Source: Acinetobacter sp. NIPH 298
GTDB taxonomy: Bacteria; Pseudomonadota; Gammaproteobacteria; Pseudomonadales; Moraxellaceae
Direction: 5' to 3'
Assembly (NCBI RefSeq): GCF_000369505.1
Contig: NZ_KB850053.1
Coordinates: 152,943 to 216,942, forward strand
Length of the DNA stretch: 64,000 nucleotides
Within the stretch, counting starts at the first letter, position 1; each line of letters begins with the position of its first letter. A program made the position numbers and the translations under genes. Below, one piece after another: positions 18,078 to 26,990 of the stretch. The notes beneath the pieces are model-generated. The model worked only from the letters and a program-made list of their open reading frames with translations, was not told where the DNA came from and made no database searches.

Positions 18078-19202
18078 TTAAGGTAATGCTCGACCTAACT
18101 GTTGTTGCAAAGCAGCAATCATATCAGCACGACTGATCATTCCGATCAAACGTTGATTCTCAACCACCGGGATATAATTAAAAGACTTCTCTACAAAATA
18201 AGGTATGAGGTCTTGAATCGGTTGTAGCGGTTCAACGGTCACCACCCTACGACTCATAATTTGACGAACATAATGCTGCCAAGAATTCCTTGGATCAGTC
18301 GCACTTTTAAACCACTCAACCACTTCATATAAAGCCAGTGTGCCGACAAGCTCTTCCTCATGATTGACCACAGGCAAGCTCATTATATTGACCGCTTTGA
18401 ACTTATCTAATGCCTGATGAATATCATCATCCTCATGCAGCGTGATCACATCCCGACTCATAATATCTTGGCAAACGAAGCTATTTTGCAAACGCTCATG
18501 TGCTCGTTGTTGCGCATCTAAGATGATTTTTTCTAAGTCGTATTGACTAATATCGAGTAATTCGGTGTGGTGCTCTAAAGCATATTTAATATCTTTGGGC
18601 TGAATTGACACTTTCTGCGTCGGTGTAGGGTCTTTGCTGCGTGCATTGACATGTGCTGTTATTGGATAATGTCGCCCAATTAAACGATTAAAAAACACTG
18701 CAAACAACAACAGTAAAATTGAATTTAATAAGACAGGATAAAGCACAAAGTAGAAGCCAAGACGATGAATCGCATCGCCTCCCAATACAGCCGTGATCGC
18801 CACCGCCCCACTTGGCGGATGCAAAGAATCTGTCGTCATCATCACAAAAATCGCCAGACCCACTGCCACGCTAAATGCCGTGGTTAAATCTGGCAACCAT
18901 TGCACACAAACAACACCAATCACCCCAGACAACGTATTGCCGATAATTACATTCCACGGTTGCGCCAAAGGACTGTTTGGTAGAGCAAAAAGCAGTACCG
19001 AGGATGCACCCATCGGTGCGATATACCATGCATTCATCCCACCCAGTACATACCAACTCAGTAATGACGACACGGCCAAACCACATAATGCGCCAAAGCC
19101 TGAAAGCAAACGCTCTTTCAGCGGAAGGGTTTTATAGTTGGGTTTTAGAAAACTTAGCCAGTCAGATTGAGTAAAGCTCACAATACACCTTGCTGGAATC
19201 AT
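18078..19202 (-). CDS. HPP-family membrane protein with two C-terminal CBS domains
   Basis: 374 residues from MIPARCIVSF. The N-terminal half (~25-170) has about four to five membrane segments and the HPP hallmark DSLHPPSGAVAI, with APMGASSVLLF upstream. HPP proteins are linked to nitrite transport in plants and cyanobacteria. The C-terminal half carries two CBS motifs, DIMSRDVITL (~250-310) and IMSRRVVTV (~315-370), which bind adenine nucleotides and usually regulate the attached domain. A membrane transport role gated by nucleotide level is inferred. It converges with the PspC gene. Other Met starts upstream are possible. Confidence 0.88.
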   Translation of the reverse strand: MIPARCIVSFTQSDWLSFLKPNYKTLPLKERLLSGFGALCGLAVSSLLSWYVLGGMNAWYIAPMGASSVLLFALPNSPLAQPWNVIIGNTLSGVIGVVCVQWLPDLTTAFSVAVGLAIFVMMTTDSLHPPSGAVAITAVLGGDAIHRLGFYFVLYPVLLNSILLLLFAVFFNRLIGRHYPITAHVNARSKDPTPTQKVSIQPKDIKYALEHHTELLDISQYDLEKIILDAQQRAHERLQNSFVCQDIMSRDVITLHEDDDIHQALDKFKAVNIMSLPVVNHEEELVGTLALYEVVEWFKSATDPRNSWQHYVRQIMSRRVVTVEPLQPIQDLIPYFVEKSFNYIPVVENQRLIGMISRADMIAALQQQLGRALP

Positions 19203-19726
19203 GTCGAGTTTGATGGGTTGCGGCAGTATACACCCAAGCATTTATAAGATATATTCTTGTTACATCTTAAAACATGTAGCCATTTTGTTCTCTAAACGCC
19301 ACCGACTCCTCTTATAATAAATTTGATTAAATTAGACCAAAGACCAATATACTTAAAACACTAAACCGATTATGAAAAACAGCGCACGCCTCTTATTTAT
19401 AAAAGAAATAAATATCACATAGATTTTTATCAAAAAACTAAATACCACTTACAGCTTAAATACCATAAAATTCAAACGTTCAAAAACTGGACAGGGATGT
19501 ACTTCAAACTTTCTAAAATTGGATCTGTTCTTGATCAGCAAAACTTAGTCTCATTATTTATACATTTTTAGCCTTACTTGGATGTATACATGGGCAAGGA
19601 GTACACGGATTTAAAAAAAATTTACATGGATGATAGAAGTTAGCATTTACTATTGATTCGCTAAAAATATAGTTACTCTGTCACGTGAAATTGAGTGATA
19701 GATAACAGCACAAATAAGGATATTGT
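19203..19726. other. intergenic region between the HPP and DASS genes
   Basis: About 520 bp, AT-rich, divergent. TTTACT (19646-19651) and TATAGT (19668-19673), 16 nt apart, are a possible promoter for the DASS gene. No other feature was recognised. Confidence 0.4.
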
Positions 19727-21142
19727 ATGAATGTTCCTCACCTAGAAACACCAACCAATGCGATGCCGAAAGGCGTATTGCGCGGTTGGATTATCATTGC
19801 AATTGCAGCCTTGCTGTCATTCGGTCTATATGAAATTCTCCCCTATGATCAAAATGCCAATAAAGGCTTAAGTTTATTATTCTTTATTGGCATTTTATGG
19901 CTGACTGAAGCGATCCACATCACCATTACCGCGCTCTTGGTTCCTATTTTAGCCGTTTTGGTGGGTATGCCAAGCGTTGGTAGTAATGACGAAGTCAGTC
20001 CGATCACAACAGCCAAAGCACTCAGCACTTTCGCTGACCCCATTATTTTCCTCTTTTTTGGGGGTTTTGCTTTAGCAACTGCCTTACATGTGCAAAAGCT
20101 AGATCGTAAAATTGCCATGTGGGTCATTGCCTTGTCTCGAGGACATTTGGGGCTCGCAGTACTGGCAATCTGTATCGTCACCGCATTTTTATCGATGTGG
20201 ATCTCAAATACCGCAACTGCGGCGATGATGCTCCCGCTTGCATTAGGCTTACTCTCCCATTTTGATGCAGCCAAAGAACGTAAAACGTTCGTATTTATTT
20301 TGCTTGGTATTGCCTATTCAGCCAATATTGGTGGTTTAGGTACCCTCGTCGGTTCACCACCAAACGCCATTGCAGCCAAAGCGCTAGGCTATGATTTTGC
20401 TGACTGGATGAAAATCGGCTTACCGATGATGTTGCTTCTTTTCCCTGCAATGTTAGTCAGCCTATATCTAGTTTTACGCCCTAAATTAAACCATCGTGTT
20501 GAATTCAAAGCTGAAACGATTCCTTGGAATCGGGATCGCATGCTCACTATGATCTTGTTTGTGGTGACAGCTTTGGGTTGGATCTTTGGCAAGAGCGTGA
20601 GTGAGCAGTTTGGAATTAGCCAACCAGATACGTGGGTGGCGATTGCCGCAGCATGTATGGTGGTAATCTTAGGGATCGCGACATGGAAAGATATCTCTGA
20701 TAACACCGATTGGGGTGTACTCATGTTATTCGGTGGTGGCTTGACGCTCAGTGCGGTTTTAAAAGATTCAGGTTCATCATTGGTACTCGGACAAACCCTC
20801 GCCAACGCCTTTGGTGGTGCGTCGCCATTCTTGGTCATTGTTGTTGTAGCTGCGTTTATTATTTTCTTAACAGAGCTCACCAGCAATACCGCTTCTGCCG
20901 CGCTTCTAGTTCCAGTCTTTGCTGCAATTGCCGCGCAAATGGGGCTTCCAAAAGAAATCCTTGTATTGGTGATTGGTCTCGGGGCATCGTGTGCCTTTAT
21001 GCTGCCTGTGGCAACACCACCAAATGCAATTGTATTTGGTACTGGGCATATTCAACAACGTGAAATGATGAAAGTTGGTTTCATCCTCAATGTATTATGT
21101 ATTGCCGTGATTTCAATCTTCTTTTACTTATTCTTTCTTTAA
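19727..21142 (+). CDS. DASS/SLC13-family anion:sodium symporter
   Basis: 471 residues with about 11-13 membrane segments. Both SNT signature motifs of the DASS family are present: WISNTATAAMMLPLAL (~155) and ELTSNTASAALLVPVF (~385). These bind sodium and the carboxylate substrate. GTLVGSPPNAIA and ATPPNAIVFG are the paired family motifs after them. Members import di- or tricarboxylates such as succinate and citrate, or sulfate; which one cannot be said from sequence. AAGGAT precedes the ATG. It is a single gene followed by a strong terminator. Confidence 0.9.
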   Translation: MNVPHLETPTNAMPKGVLRGWIIIAIAALLSFGLYEILPYDQNANKGLSLLFFIGILWLTEAIHITITALLVPILAVLVGMPSVGSNDEVSPITTAKALSTFADPIIFLFFGGFALATALHVQKLDRKIAMWVIALSRGHLGLAVLAICIVTAFLSMWISNTATAAMMLPLALGLLSHFDAAKERKTFVFILLGIAYSANIGGLGTLVGSPPNAIAAKALGYDFADWMKIGLPMMLLLFPAMLVSLYLVLRPKLNHRVEFKAETIPWNRDRMLTMILFVVTALGWIFGKSVSEQFGISQPDTWVAIAAACMVVILGIATWKDISDNTDWGVLMLFGGGLTLSAVLKDSGSSLVLGQTLANAFGGASPFLVIVVVAAFIIFLTELTSNTASAALLVPVFAAIAAQMGLPKEILVLVIGLGASCAFMLPVATPPNAIVFGTGHIQQREMMKVGFILNVLCIAVISIFFYLFFL

Positions 21143-21184
21143 ATAAGTCCTAAAGTTATTGCATTGATTCTCAAACTATCCGCA

Positions 21185-21219
21185 AAAAAATAGCCCATTT
21201 ACTGGGCTATTTTTTTTAT
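21185..21219. terminator. bidirectional terminator after the DASS gene
   Basis: AAATAGCCCA and TGGGCTATTT pair around TTTAC with A-runs and T-runs outside. It lies between two convergent genes. Confidence 0.92.
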
Positions 21220-21226
21220 CGAAAAA

Positions 21227-22504
21227 TTAAGATGCTTTAGCGACACCTAACCATGTAAAGGTATTCGGTACATCATTCAGTTGAATAGTTTGTTTGATTT
21301 TTAAGTTCTTCAAATCAAGTTCAACAATCGTTTTGGCTTGAGTATCATTGATAAAAATCGTGTCTGACGCGGCATTGACCACTAAACGACTTTTAGAAAG
21401 CTCAGCACCAATAACATTGTTAATCGCCTGAATTTGACCTAATCGTTGCCAAGTTTGCGTATCAATCACATGCACAGTGCCCATACTATCCAAAATAGCC
21501 AAATAGCGTCCTGTTGCATCAAATGCTTGTTGTAAGCGTTTAACCGCAGTTGTACCATCAAGCTCTTTCGCACCGATCGACCAATCTAAACTGATCGCAT
21601 TTCCTTGTTGTGGATCCACAACAAATAAAGCATGAGTGCCTGATGCAAATGCAGCAAATTGATTAATTTTTTCATGCCCTGCTAAAGTTGAAATACGCTG
21701 ATCAATAAAGACTTTTTTATCAACAAAAGTATCTTTCTTCTGTTCAACCACCAACACCCCATCTTCACAACCAAAAGCAGCGTAATTTGCTATCGAAGCT
21801 GCCCCATGTAGGCGATTACATGGATTTACCAAGGTTTGTTCTTCATGGTAATGATCACCATGGATGTGATAGCTTTTTATAATACTAAGTGCCGTTGCAT
21901 CGATCGGCAAATAAGTACTAAGTACATACTCGCCTCGTGGTTCAGCTACCCCATGATGATTTTTTGGTAACTTCTGCGTCGCGATACTTTGCTGAGCAAT
22001 CATTGCATCATTAAACACATCGAACTTAGAAACATCCGCCACACTGCCATCATAAAACAATGCCGCAGTGCCATTGAAACTACGATAATGAGCAGGTGTA
22101 GTACCATTTAACTGGAACGTTAAGATATTTGGAGCATTAACCTTAAGTTGATTGCTTTGACTAAAGACACCGCCATCAGCAAATTGAACCACACCATCAT
22201 TACGACTAACCATGACTGCATAACGTGATTGCGGGCTGCTGTACATCGCTGAAGGCGTATAGTTTAACGCTTTACTATCAATTAATTTCTGATCTTTTAG
22301 ATCATAAACCGAGAGCATTGGACGATCTGCATCGGCATTAGCAATCGCCAAACGACCTTCATATGTTTGCGTCGTCGGTTGTTCTGGTTTTGGAGTGTTT
22401 GATGATGAACTTGATGAATCACCACTGCCCCCACATGCGGATAACAACACACTACTGAATAACGCACTCAGCAGATAAGCTTGTTTTAACTTATTCACAC
22501 TCAT
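21227..22504 (-). CDS. His-rich lipoprotein with propeller-like repeats, AztD-like
   Basis: 425 residues. A lipoprotein signal ends LLSAC (Cys24), followed by Gly/Ser-rich and Pro/Thr-rich linkers. The remainder looks like a beta-propeller: recurring short strands such as RLAIANADADRPMLSVYDL, GRYLAILDSMGTVHVID and VELDLKNLKIK. Histidines cluster in PKNHHGVAEP, YHIHGDHYHEEQ and LHGAA, and a Cys pair (PCNRLHG, AFGCEDG) could form a disulfide. These features recall the periplasmic zinc chaperone AztD, which hands zinc to an ABC binding protein. No zinc transporter genes are next to it, so zinc handling is only inferred. It converges with the DASS gene. Confidence 0.7.
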   Translation of the reverse strand: MSVNKLKQAYLLSALFSSVLLSACGGSGDSSSSSSNTPKPEQPTTQTYEGRLAIANADADRPMLSVYDLKDQKLIDSKALNYTPSAMYSSPQSRYAVMVSRNDGVVQFADGGVFSQSNQLKVNAPNILTFQLNGTTPAHYRSFNGTAALFYDGSVADVSKFDVFNDAMIAQQSIATQKLPKNHHGVAEPRGEYVLSTYLPIDATALSIIKSYHIHGDHYHEEQTLVNPCNRLHGAASIANYAAFGCEDGVLVVEQKKDTFVDKKVFIDQRISTLAGHEKINQFAAFASGTHALFVVDPQQGNAISLDWSIGAKELDGTTAVKRLQQAFDATGRYLAILDSMGTVHVIDTQTWQRLGQIQAINNVIGAELSKSRLVVNAASDTIFINDTQAKTIVELDLKNLKIKQTIQLNDVPNTFTWLGVAKAS

Positions 22505-22655
22505 TTCCCCTGTTGGACTGATTTATACTAATTTTGAAACGTTATAACATAACATTAATACAAAATTAATCATTTCCTGCATTTTTCCAACAGTAAAAAT
22601 CGTATAGAGAAACAAATTTTCACTTAAGAATATGTATTATTTGGATAAATTATTT

Positions 22656-23450
22656 TTAGATCATTTTTTCATTTAAGTAGCGCCAATAGCGTTTTGGCAA
22701 GTATTGAACATGAAGTTTAATGTTCTGACGCTCCTTGATATTGATACTATTAAAATAATCTTTCCAAAGCTGATCATATAATTCTTCTTGTTGATCTAAT
22801 TCTAATTGGAAGTTCTGACTCGCCCCATTTTCGATATTACGGTCAATCTGATGGGCTTCTAAAGAGACTTCATGGATCTCGCGTAAATCATAATAAAGAC
22901 CATACTTACGTTGCTCATCATAAATCAGCCAGCGCTGGTCTTGATAACGACGCTTAAAATGCGGCTGAATCAGTGGCAACACATTAAAATCAGGTCGAAT
23001 TAAACTGATAAACAATTCATCTGTGGTTTTTTTAAAGCGAATGAATGCCTCCATCCGATGTTTTTCGCGCCCCACCTTTTTCGTCCATTGCGAAATCGCC
23101 AAAACGCTGGGATGTGAATAATTTTTCTCGACTGAATGTTGATGTCGAAAAACATAGACACAGTAATTAAATAAATGCTGATAAGCGTCCAGCGATTCGG
23201 ATAAATATGCAAAATAGAACTGTCTTAACGATGACTTTGACAGGCGTTGTTGTAATGCAGACCAAACACGTTGCGCATGCTGTTCATCATTTGGAATCTC
23301 AACAACAGTGGCAAATAATCCATGCTGCGCCCCTTCATTTAAACAGAGTTGAACTTGGAACTCTTTAAATTGAAAAGCACGAAAGACGCAATTGAGTAAG
23401 CCGACCATTGAACCATCAAAGTAATAATAAGCAATACCATCACTTAACAT
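22656..23450 (-). CDS. TIGR03915-type probable DNA metabolism protein (radical-SAM partner)
   Basis: 264 residues from the ATG at 23450; a GTG one codon earlier is also possible. It starts YYYFDGSMVGLLNCVFRAF and has RYWRYLNEKM near the end, typical of this family (DUF4130-like). The family is found next to a radical SAM protein and, in many genomes, is fused to a uracil-DNA-glycosylase-like domain. No such fusion is present here: the protein ends after the core domain. The GTG overlaps the upstream gene's stop, so translation is coupled. The family is thought to repair or modify DNA; no reaction is proven. Confidence 0.85.
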   Translation of the reverse strand: MLSDGIAYYYFDGSMVGLLNCVFRAFQFKEFQVQLCLNEGAQHGLFATVVEIPNDEQHAQRVWSALQQRLSKSSLRQFYFAYLSESLDAYQHLFNYCVYVFRHQHSVEKNYSHPSVLAISQWTKKVGREKHRMEAFIRFKKTTDELFISLIRPDFNVLPLIQPHFKRRYQDQRWLIYDEQRKYGLYYDLREIHEVSLEAHQIDRNIENGASQNFQLELDQQEELYDQLWKDYFNSINIKERQNIKLHVQYLPKRYWRYLNEKMI

Positions 23451-23452
23451 CA

Positions 23453-24715
23453 CTAGAAGCCTAAACTCAGTTGAGGTGAAAGTTGTTTGACATACTTAGA
23501 TGAGCCTTGAGTCAGAATTTGTTGACGGATGTAATGAGAAGAAAGTTCCTTTTGGAAGCGTGGACTGTCTTCACAACGAATAAAAAACTTCGCTCTTGAA
23601 TATGCCACACCAAGCTGTTTTAGCAGATCGCTATGCACCCTACCAAATCGACGGGCTTGCACGATTTTCTTGGCCGACTTCACCCCAATACCCGGTACAC
23701 GTAAAATCATACGGTAATCTGCACGATTTAGATCGACAGGAAACTGCTCAGGATGTCGTAGTGCCCAACTTAGTTTTGGGTCAACATCTAGATCAAGATG
23801 AGGGTGTTTTTCATTGACGATTTCGTTGACTTCAAAACCATAAAAACGCATCAGCCAATCACTCTGATAGAGTCGATTTTCACGTAACAATGGCGGCGCA
23901 GAACCCACCGCAGGCAAGTAATTATTTTCAGTATTAATTGGGATATAGCCTGAGAAATACACCCGTTTGAGTTTAAATTCTTTGTAATGTCGATCTGCCA
24001 TCACAAGCACATCTTGATCAGTCTCCTGATGTGCGCCAACCACCATTTGTGTGGTCTGCCCTGCGGGCACATATTTCGGGACATGCTTAATGATTTGACG
24101 TTCATCTTTAAGTTGAATCAACCGATCACGAACCAGTCCTAAATCTTTTTGCACTTCTTGATGTGATTTTTCAGGAGCAAACGCTTTGAGCCCAATCTCA
24201 GTTGGCATTTCCAAATTAATGCTCATCCGATCTGCATAAAGCCCTGCTTCATGAATCAGCTCAGGTGATGCTCCCGGAATAGTTTTAAGATGAATATAGC
24301 CATTAAAGTTTTCTTCGAGACGCAGTTTTTTCACCACTTGCAGCATTCGCTCCATGGTGTGATCTGCGGATTTGAAAATGCCTGAGCTTAAAAACAAGCC
24401 TTCGATATAATTACGCCGATAGAAATTAATGGTCAGGTCAACCACTTCCTGTACGGTAAATGCAGCACGTTTGACGTCATTAGAACGGCGTGACACGCAA
24501 TAAGCACAGTCAAAAATACAGACATTACTAAACAAGATTTTCAGCAGCGAAACGCAACGTCCGTCTTCGGTATAGCTATGACAAATCCCGGACCGACTGG
24601 CATCACCTAAACCTTTGTCTTTATTTTTACGGTCACTTCCACTGGATGAACAAGACACGTCATATTTGGCTGCGTCCGCAAGAATTTGCAATTTTTCACG
24701 AATGCGATCAGACAT
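23453..24715 (-). CDS. radical SAM protein, putative DNA modification/repair (TIGR03916 type)
   Basis: 420 residues. The Fe-S cluster ligands are C66-x3-C70-x2-C73 (CIFDCAYC). Upstream lies a conserved Ser/Gly/Cys-rich N-terminus (SCSSSGSDRK...GICHSYTEDGRC). The SAM-binding core continues through FLSSGIF and HLKTIPG. A helix-hairpin-helix motif, LRVPGIGVKSAKKIV (~338-352), should bind DNA non-specifically. It precedes and touches the TIGR03915 partner, and this pair is conserved in many bacteria. The reaction is unknown; repair or modification of DNA is an inference from the HhH and the partner. Confidence 0.9.
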   Translation of the reverse strand: MSDRIREKLQILADAAKYDVSCSSSGSDRKNKDKGLGDASRSGICHSYTEDGRCVSLLKILFSNVCIFDCAYCVSRRSNDVKRAAFTVQEVVDLTINFYRRNYIEGLFLSSGIFKSADHTMERMLQVVKKLRLEENFNGYIHLKTIPGASPELIHEAGLYADRMSINLEMPTEIGLKAFAPEKSHQEVQKDLGLVRDRLIQLKDERQIIKHVPKYVPAGQTTQMVVGAHQETDQDVLVMADRHYKEFKLKRVYFSGYIPINTENNYLPAVGSAPPLLRENRLYQSDWLMRFYGFEVNEIVNEKHPHLDLDVDPKLSWALRHPEQFPVDLNRADYRMILRVPGIGVKSAKKIVQARRFGRVHSDLLKQLGVAYSRAKFFIRCEDSPRFQKELSSHYIRQQILTQGSSKYVKQLSPQLSLGF

Positions 24716-24879
24716 TTCAAACGACCTGAGGAGAACAGAGAATATCGTTTAAAAATTAGCACTTCCAAGTTGTGAAATTAAGAGCATGGGAGATGCAATG
24801 CGTCATGAGGTGACGTATAGTTGATAAGTTAAATATTAGCGATAACCAGATTTCCCAACCCATTCATTTAGATAAAACA

Positions 24880-25371
24880 ATGATCCTGAGTTTTTATAAA
24901 TTACTTACCCAACGGCTTGATGTCAGTAAAGATCAGATTTGGCGTTGTTTGATTCAAACCCCTCTCTATGCTGGTATTCCAATATTTTTTATATTGTCCG
25001 CTTTTTTCGCACCTAATGATTACTTCTCTATAGAAATATTTACAGTATTCTATGAAATGTTTCTTGCCACACTCTGTATTGCATTGATCTACTTCATCTT
25101 GGTTTTCCTTCCAACCTATTTAGTTCAAGTTTTATTGAAAAAATATAAAGTCCTCAATTTCTTTTCGATTATTGCGTATGCAGTTTTATTTACCGCTATT
25201 GTCCCTAGCCTGATTATGATTTTAAATACTGCTCAGATTAATATTATCCCATTCGGCTTTTTTCTTATTTTCTGTTTCTTCTCCCTCACATTTGCCCTGA
25301 CCAACTGGGTTTTATTACTCAGAACTGTAAATAAAGCAAAGGCTTATTCAAAGCTGAAATGCCCTGATTAG
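24880..25371 (+). CDS. membrane protein of unknown function
   Basis: 163 residues with four hydrophobic segments, about 27-45, 60-85, 97-115 and 122-145. N- and C-termini are polar and likely cytoplasmic. I do not recognise the family. It is divergent from the radical-SAM gene and converges on the next minus-strand gene 43 bp away. The sequence is AT-rich. The ATG at 24880 has no strong ribosome binding site. Regular membrane topology supports a real gene. Confidence 0.7.
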   Translation: MILSFYKLLTQRLDVSKDQIWRCLIQTPLYAGIPIFFILSAFFAPNDYFSIEIFTVFYEMFLATLCIALIYFILVFLPTYLVQVLLKKYKVLNFFSIIAYAVLFTAIVPSLIMILNTAQINIIPFGFFLIFCFFSLTFALTNWVLLLRTVNKAKAYSKLKCPD

Positions 25372-25413
25372 CACCTCAAAGCTGGTTGCAAAGTTAAGTT
25401 TATGGTTACTTAT

Positions 25414-25881
25414 TTATTTCATCGAATAAAAAGTGAGTACATTCTCATGATGTACCTCTAATAACCAACTACGATTAAGGTCAACGATTTCTAAACTGAT
25501 CCCAATCGACCAACTAAACATATCCCAATGTTTTACAAAAACCTTCCATTTGGTTTTGATGACATGCTCGTCATAAAGCATATATACATCTTGATCAAAA
25601 GGAATCTTACATTGAAACAACCAGTCTCGAACTTTGGCAATTTCAATATCAGAATTCCAACTTTCAGAAATGTCTAACGCAACTTGATCTACGAACAACT
25701 TAGGAATCTCTTTAGATATAAGGCGAATAAATTCAGTCGCTTCAAACCCTTTTAAGAAACTTGTACGTTTAGATAAGTATGTCTCTAACGCCGATTCATC
25801 GATGAGGAAAAATAAACCAGATGGCAATTCAGCATAGTTTTCCCAACGTTGGAACTTACTTTCATAATCTGTCAGATACAT
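25414..25881 (-). CDS. hypothetical cytoplasmic protein
   Basis: 155 residues, no signal peptide or membrane segment, Trp- and acid-rich. No family recognised. It is read away from glyQ, and a promoter pair GTGGCA-N17-TATACT (minus strand, 25914-25942) sits upstream with its -35 overlapping that of glyQ. The ATG at 25881 is the only early start. The promoter supports it as real, but nothing indicates a function. Confidence 0.65.
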   Translation of the reverse strand: MYLTDYESKFQRWENYAELPSGLFFLIDESALETYLSKRTSFLKGFEATEFIRLISKEIPKLFVDQVALDISESWNSDIEIAKVRDWLFQCKIPFDQDVYMLYDEHVIKTKWKVFVKHWDMFSWSIGISLEIVDLNRSWLLEVHHENVLTFYSMK

Positions 25882-25913
25882 GATTTGCTTTAATTTTGGT
25901 CTAGATGAAAAAC

Positions 25914-25964
25914 AGTATAACTTGAGCTATAACCTTTGCCACTACTCCGCAAAATCCTTATACT
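25914..25964. promoter_or_regulatory. divergent promoters with overlapping -35 elements (glyQ and the 25881 gene)
   Basis: Plus strand: TTGCCA (25936-25941), 17-nt spacer, TATACT (25959-25964), directed to glyQ. Minus strand: GTGGCA (25937-25942), 17-nt spacer, TATACT (25914-25919), directed to the hypothetical gene. The two -35 hexamers share five base pairs, so the two polymerases would compete. Confidence 0.75.
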
Positions 25965-26000
25965 TAACCACAATTTTTGTTTGATTCCAGTGGATGCACC

Positions 26001-26990
26001 ATGAGTCGTGCTATATCGCATATTGATACATTTCAGGGCTTAATTCTTGCCCTACAAAACTATTGGGCGGAGCAAGGCTGCGTCATATTACAACCATATG
26101 ATATGGAAATGGGTGCAGGGACATTCCACACTGCAACCTTCTTACGTGCATTAGGGCCAGAAACTTGGAACGCGGCTTATGTTCAACCTTCACGTCGTCC
26201 AAAAGATGGTCGTTATGGTGAGAACCCTAACCGTTTACAACACTACTATCAGTTCCAAGTTGTATTAAAGCCAAACCCAGATAACATCCAACAGCTTTAT
26301 CTCGACTCTTTAAAAGCCATCGGGATTGATACCCTGACGCACGATATTCGTTTTGTGGAAGACAACTGGGAATCTCCAACACTTGGTGCTTGGGGCTTAG
26401 GTTGGGAAGTCTGGTTAAATGGTATGGAAGTGACTCAGTTCACTTACTTCCAGCAAGTCGGTGGCGTTGAATGCTACCCTGTGACTGGTGAAATCACTTA
26501 CGGCTTAGAACGTCTTGCAATGTACCTACAAGGTGTAGACTCGGTTTATGATCTTGTTTGGACCAAAGGTCAGTTCGGTACTGTGACATACGGCGATGTA
26601 TTCCATCAAAATGAAGTTGAGCAATCGACTTATAACTTTGAATACGCACCAGTCGATAAAATGTTTGAATTGTTCGACTTCTATGAAGCTGAAGCATCAC
26701 GTTTAATCGAAGCTGAACTGCCACTTCCTGCTTATGAACAAGTGATCAAAGCATCTCACTGCTTTAACTTACTCGACGCACGCGGTGCAATATCTGTTAC
26801 TGAACGTCAGCGTTATATCTTACGTGTGCGTACTTTGGCGCGTTCTATTGCACAAAGTTATGTGGCTGCGCGTGCGAAACTCGGCTTCCCGATGGCAGAA
26901 TCACATTTACGTGATGAAGTATTAGCTCAGTTAAAAGCACAAGTTGAGTTCGATGCAGCCCAAGCTGAAAAAGCGAAGGAGAATAAATAA
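26001..26990 (+). CDS. glyQ: GlyQ, glycyl-tRNA synthetase alpha subunit
   Basis: 329 residues from [13 protein letters not shown], near the family norm of ~300; the open frame runs eight codons further upstream. The class II core includes [51 protein letters not shown] and [22 protein letters not shown]. It activates glycine and charges tRNA-Gly with GlyS in a heterotetramer. The stop overlaps the glyS start by one base (TAATG). A good promoter lies at 25936-25964. Confidence 0.97.
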   Translation: MSRAISHIDTFQGLILALQNYWAEQGCVILQPYDMEMGAGTFHTATFLRALGPETWNAAYVQPSRRPKDGRYGENPNRLQHYYQFQVVLKPNPDNIQQLYLDSLKAIGIDTLTHDIRFVEDNWESPTLGAWGLGWEVWLNGMEVTQFTYFQQVGGVECYPVTGEITYGLERLAMYLQGVDSVYDLVWTKGQFGTVTYGDVFHQNEVEQSTYNFEYAPVDKMFELFDFYEAEASRLIEAELPLPAYEQVIKASHCFNLLDARGAISVTERQRYILRVRTLARSIAQSYVAARAKLGFPMAESHLRDEVLAQLKAQVEFDAAQAEKAKENK

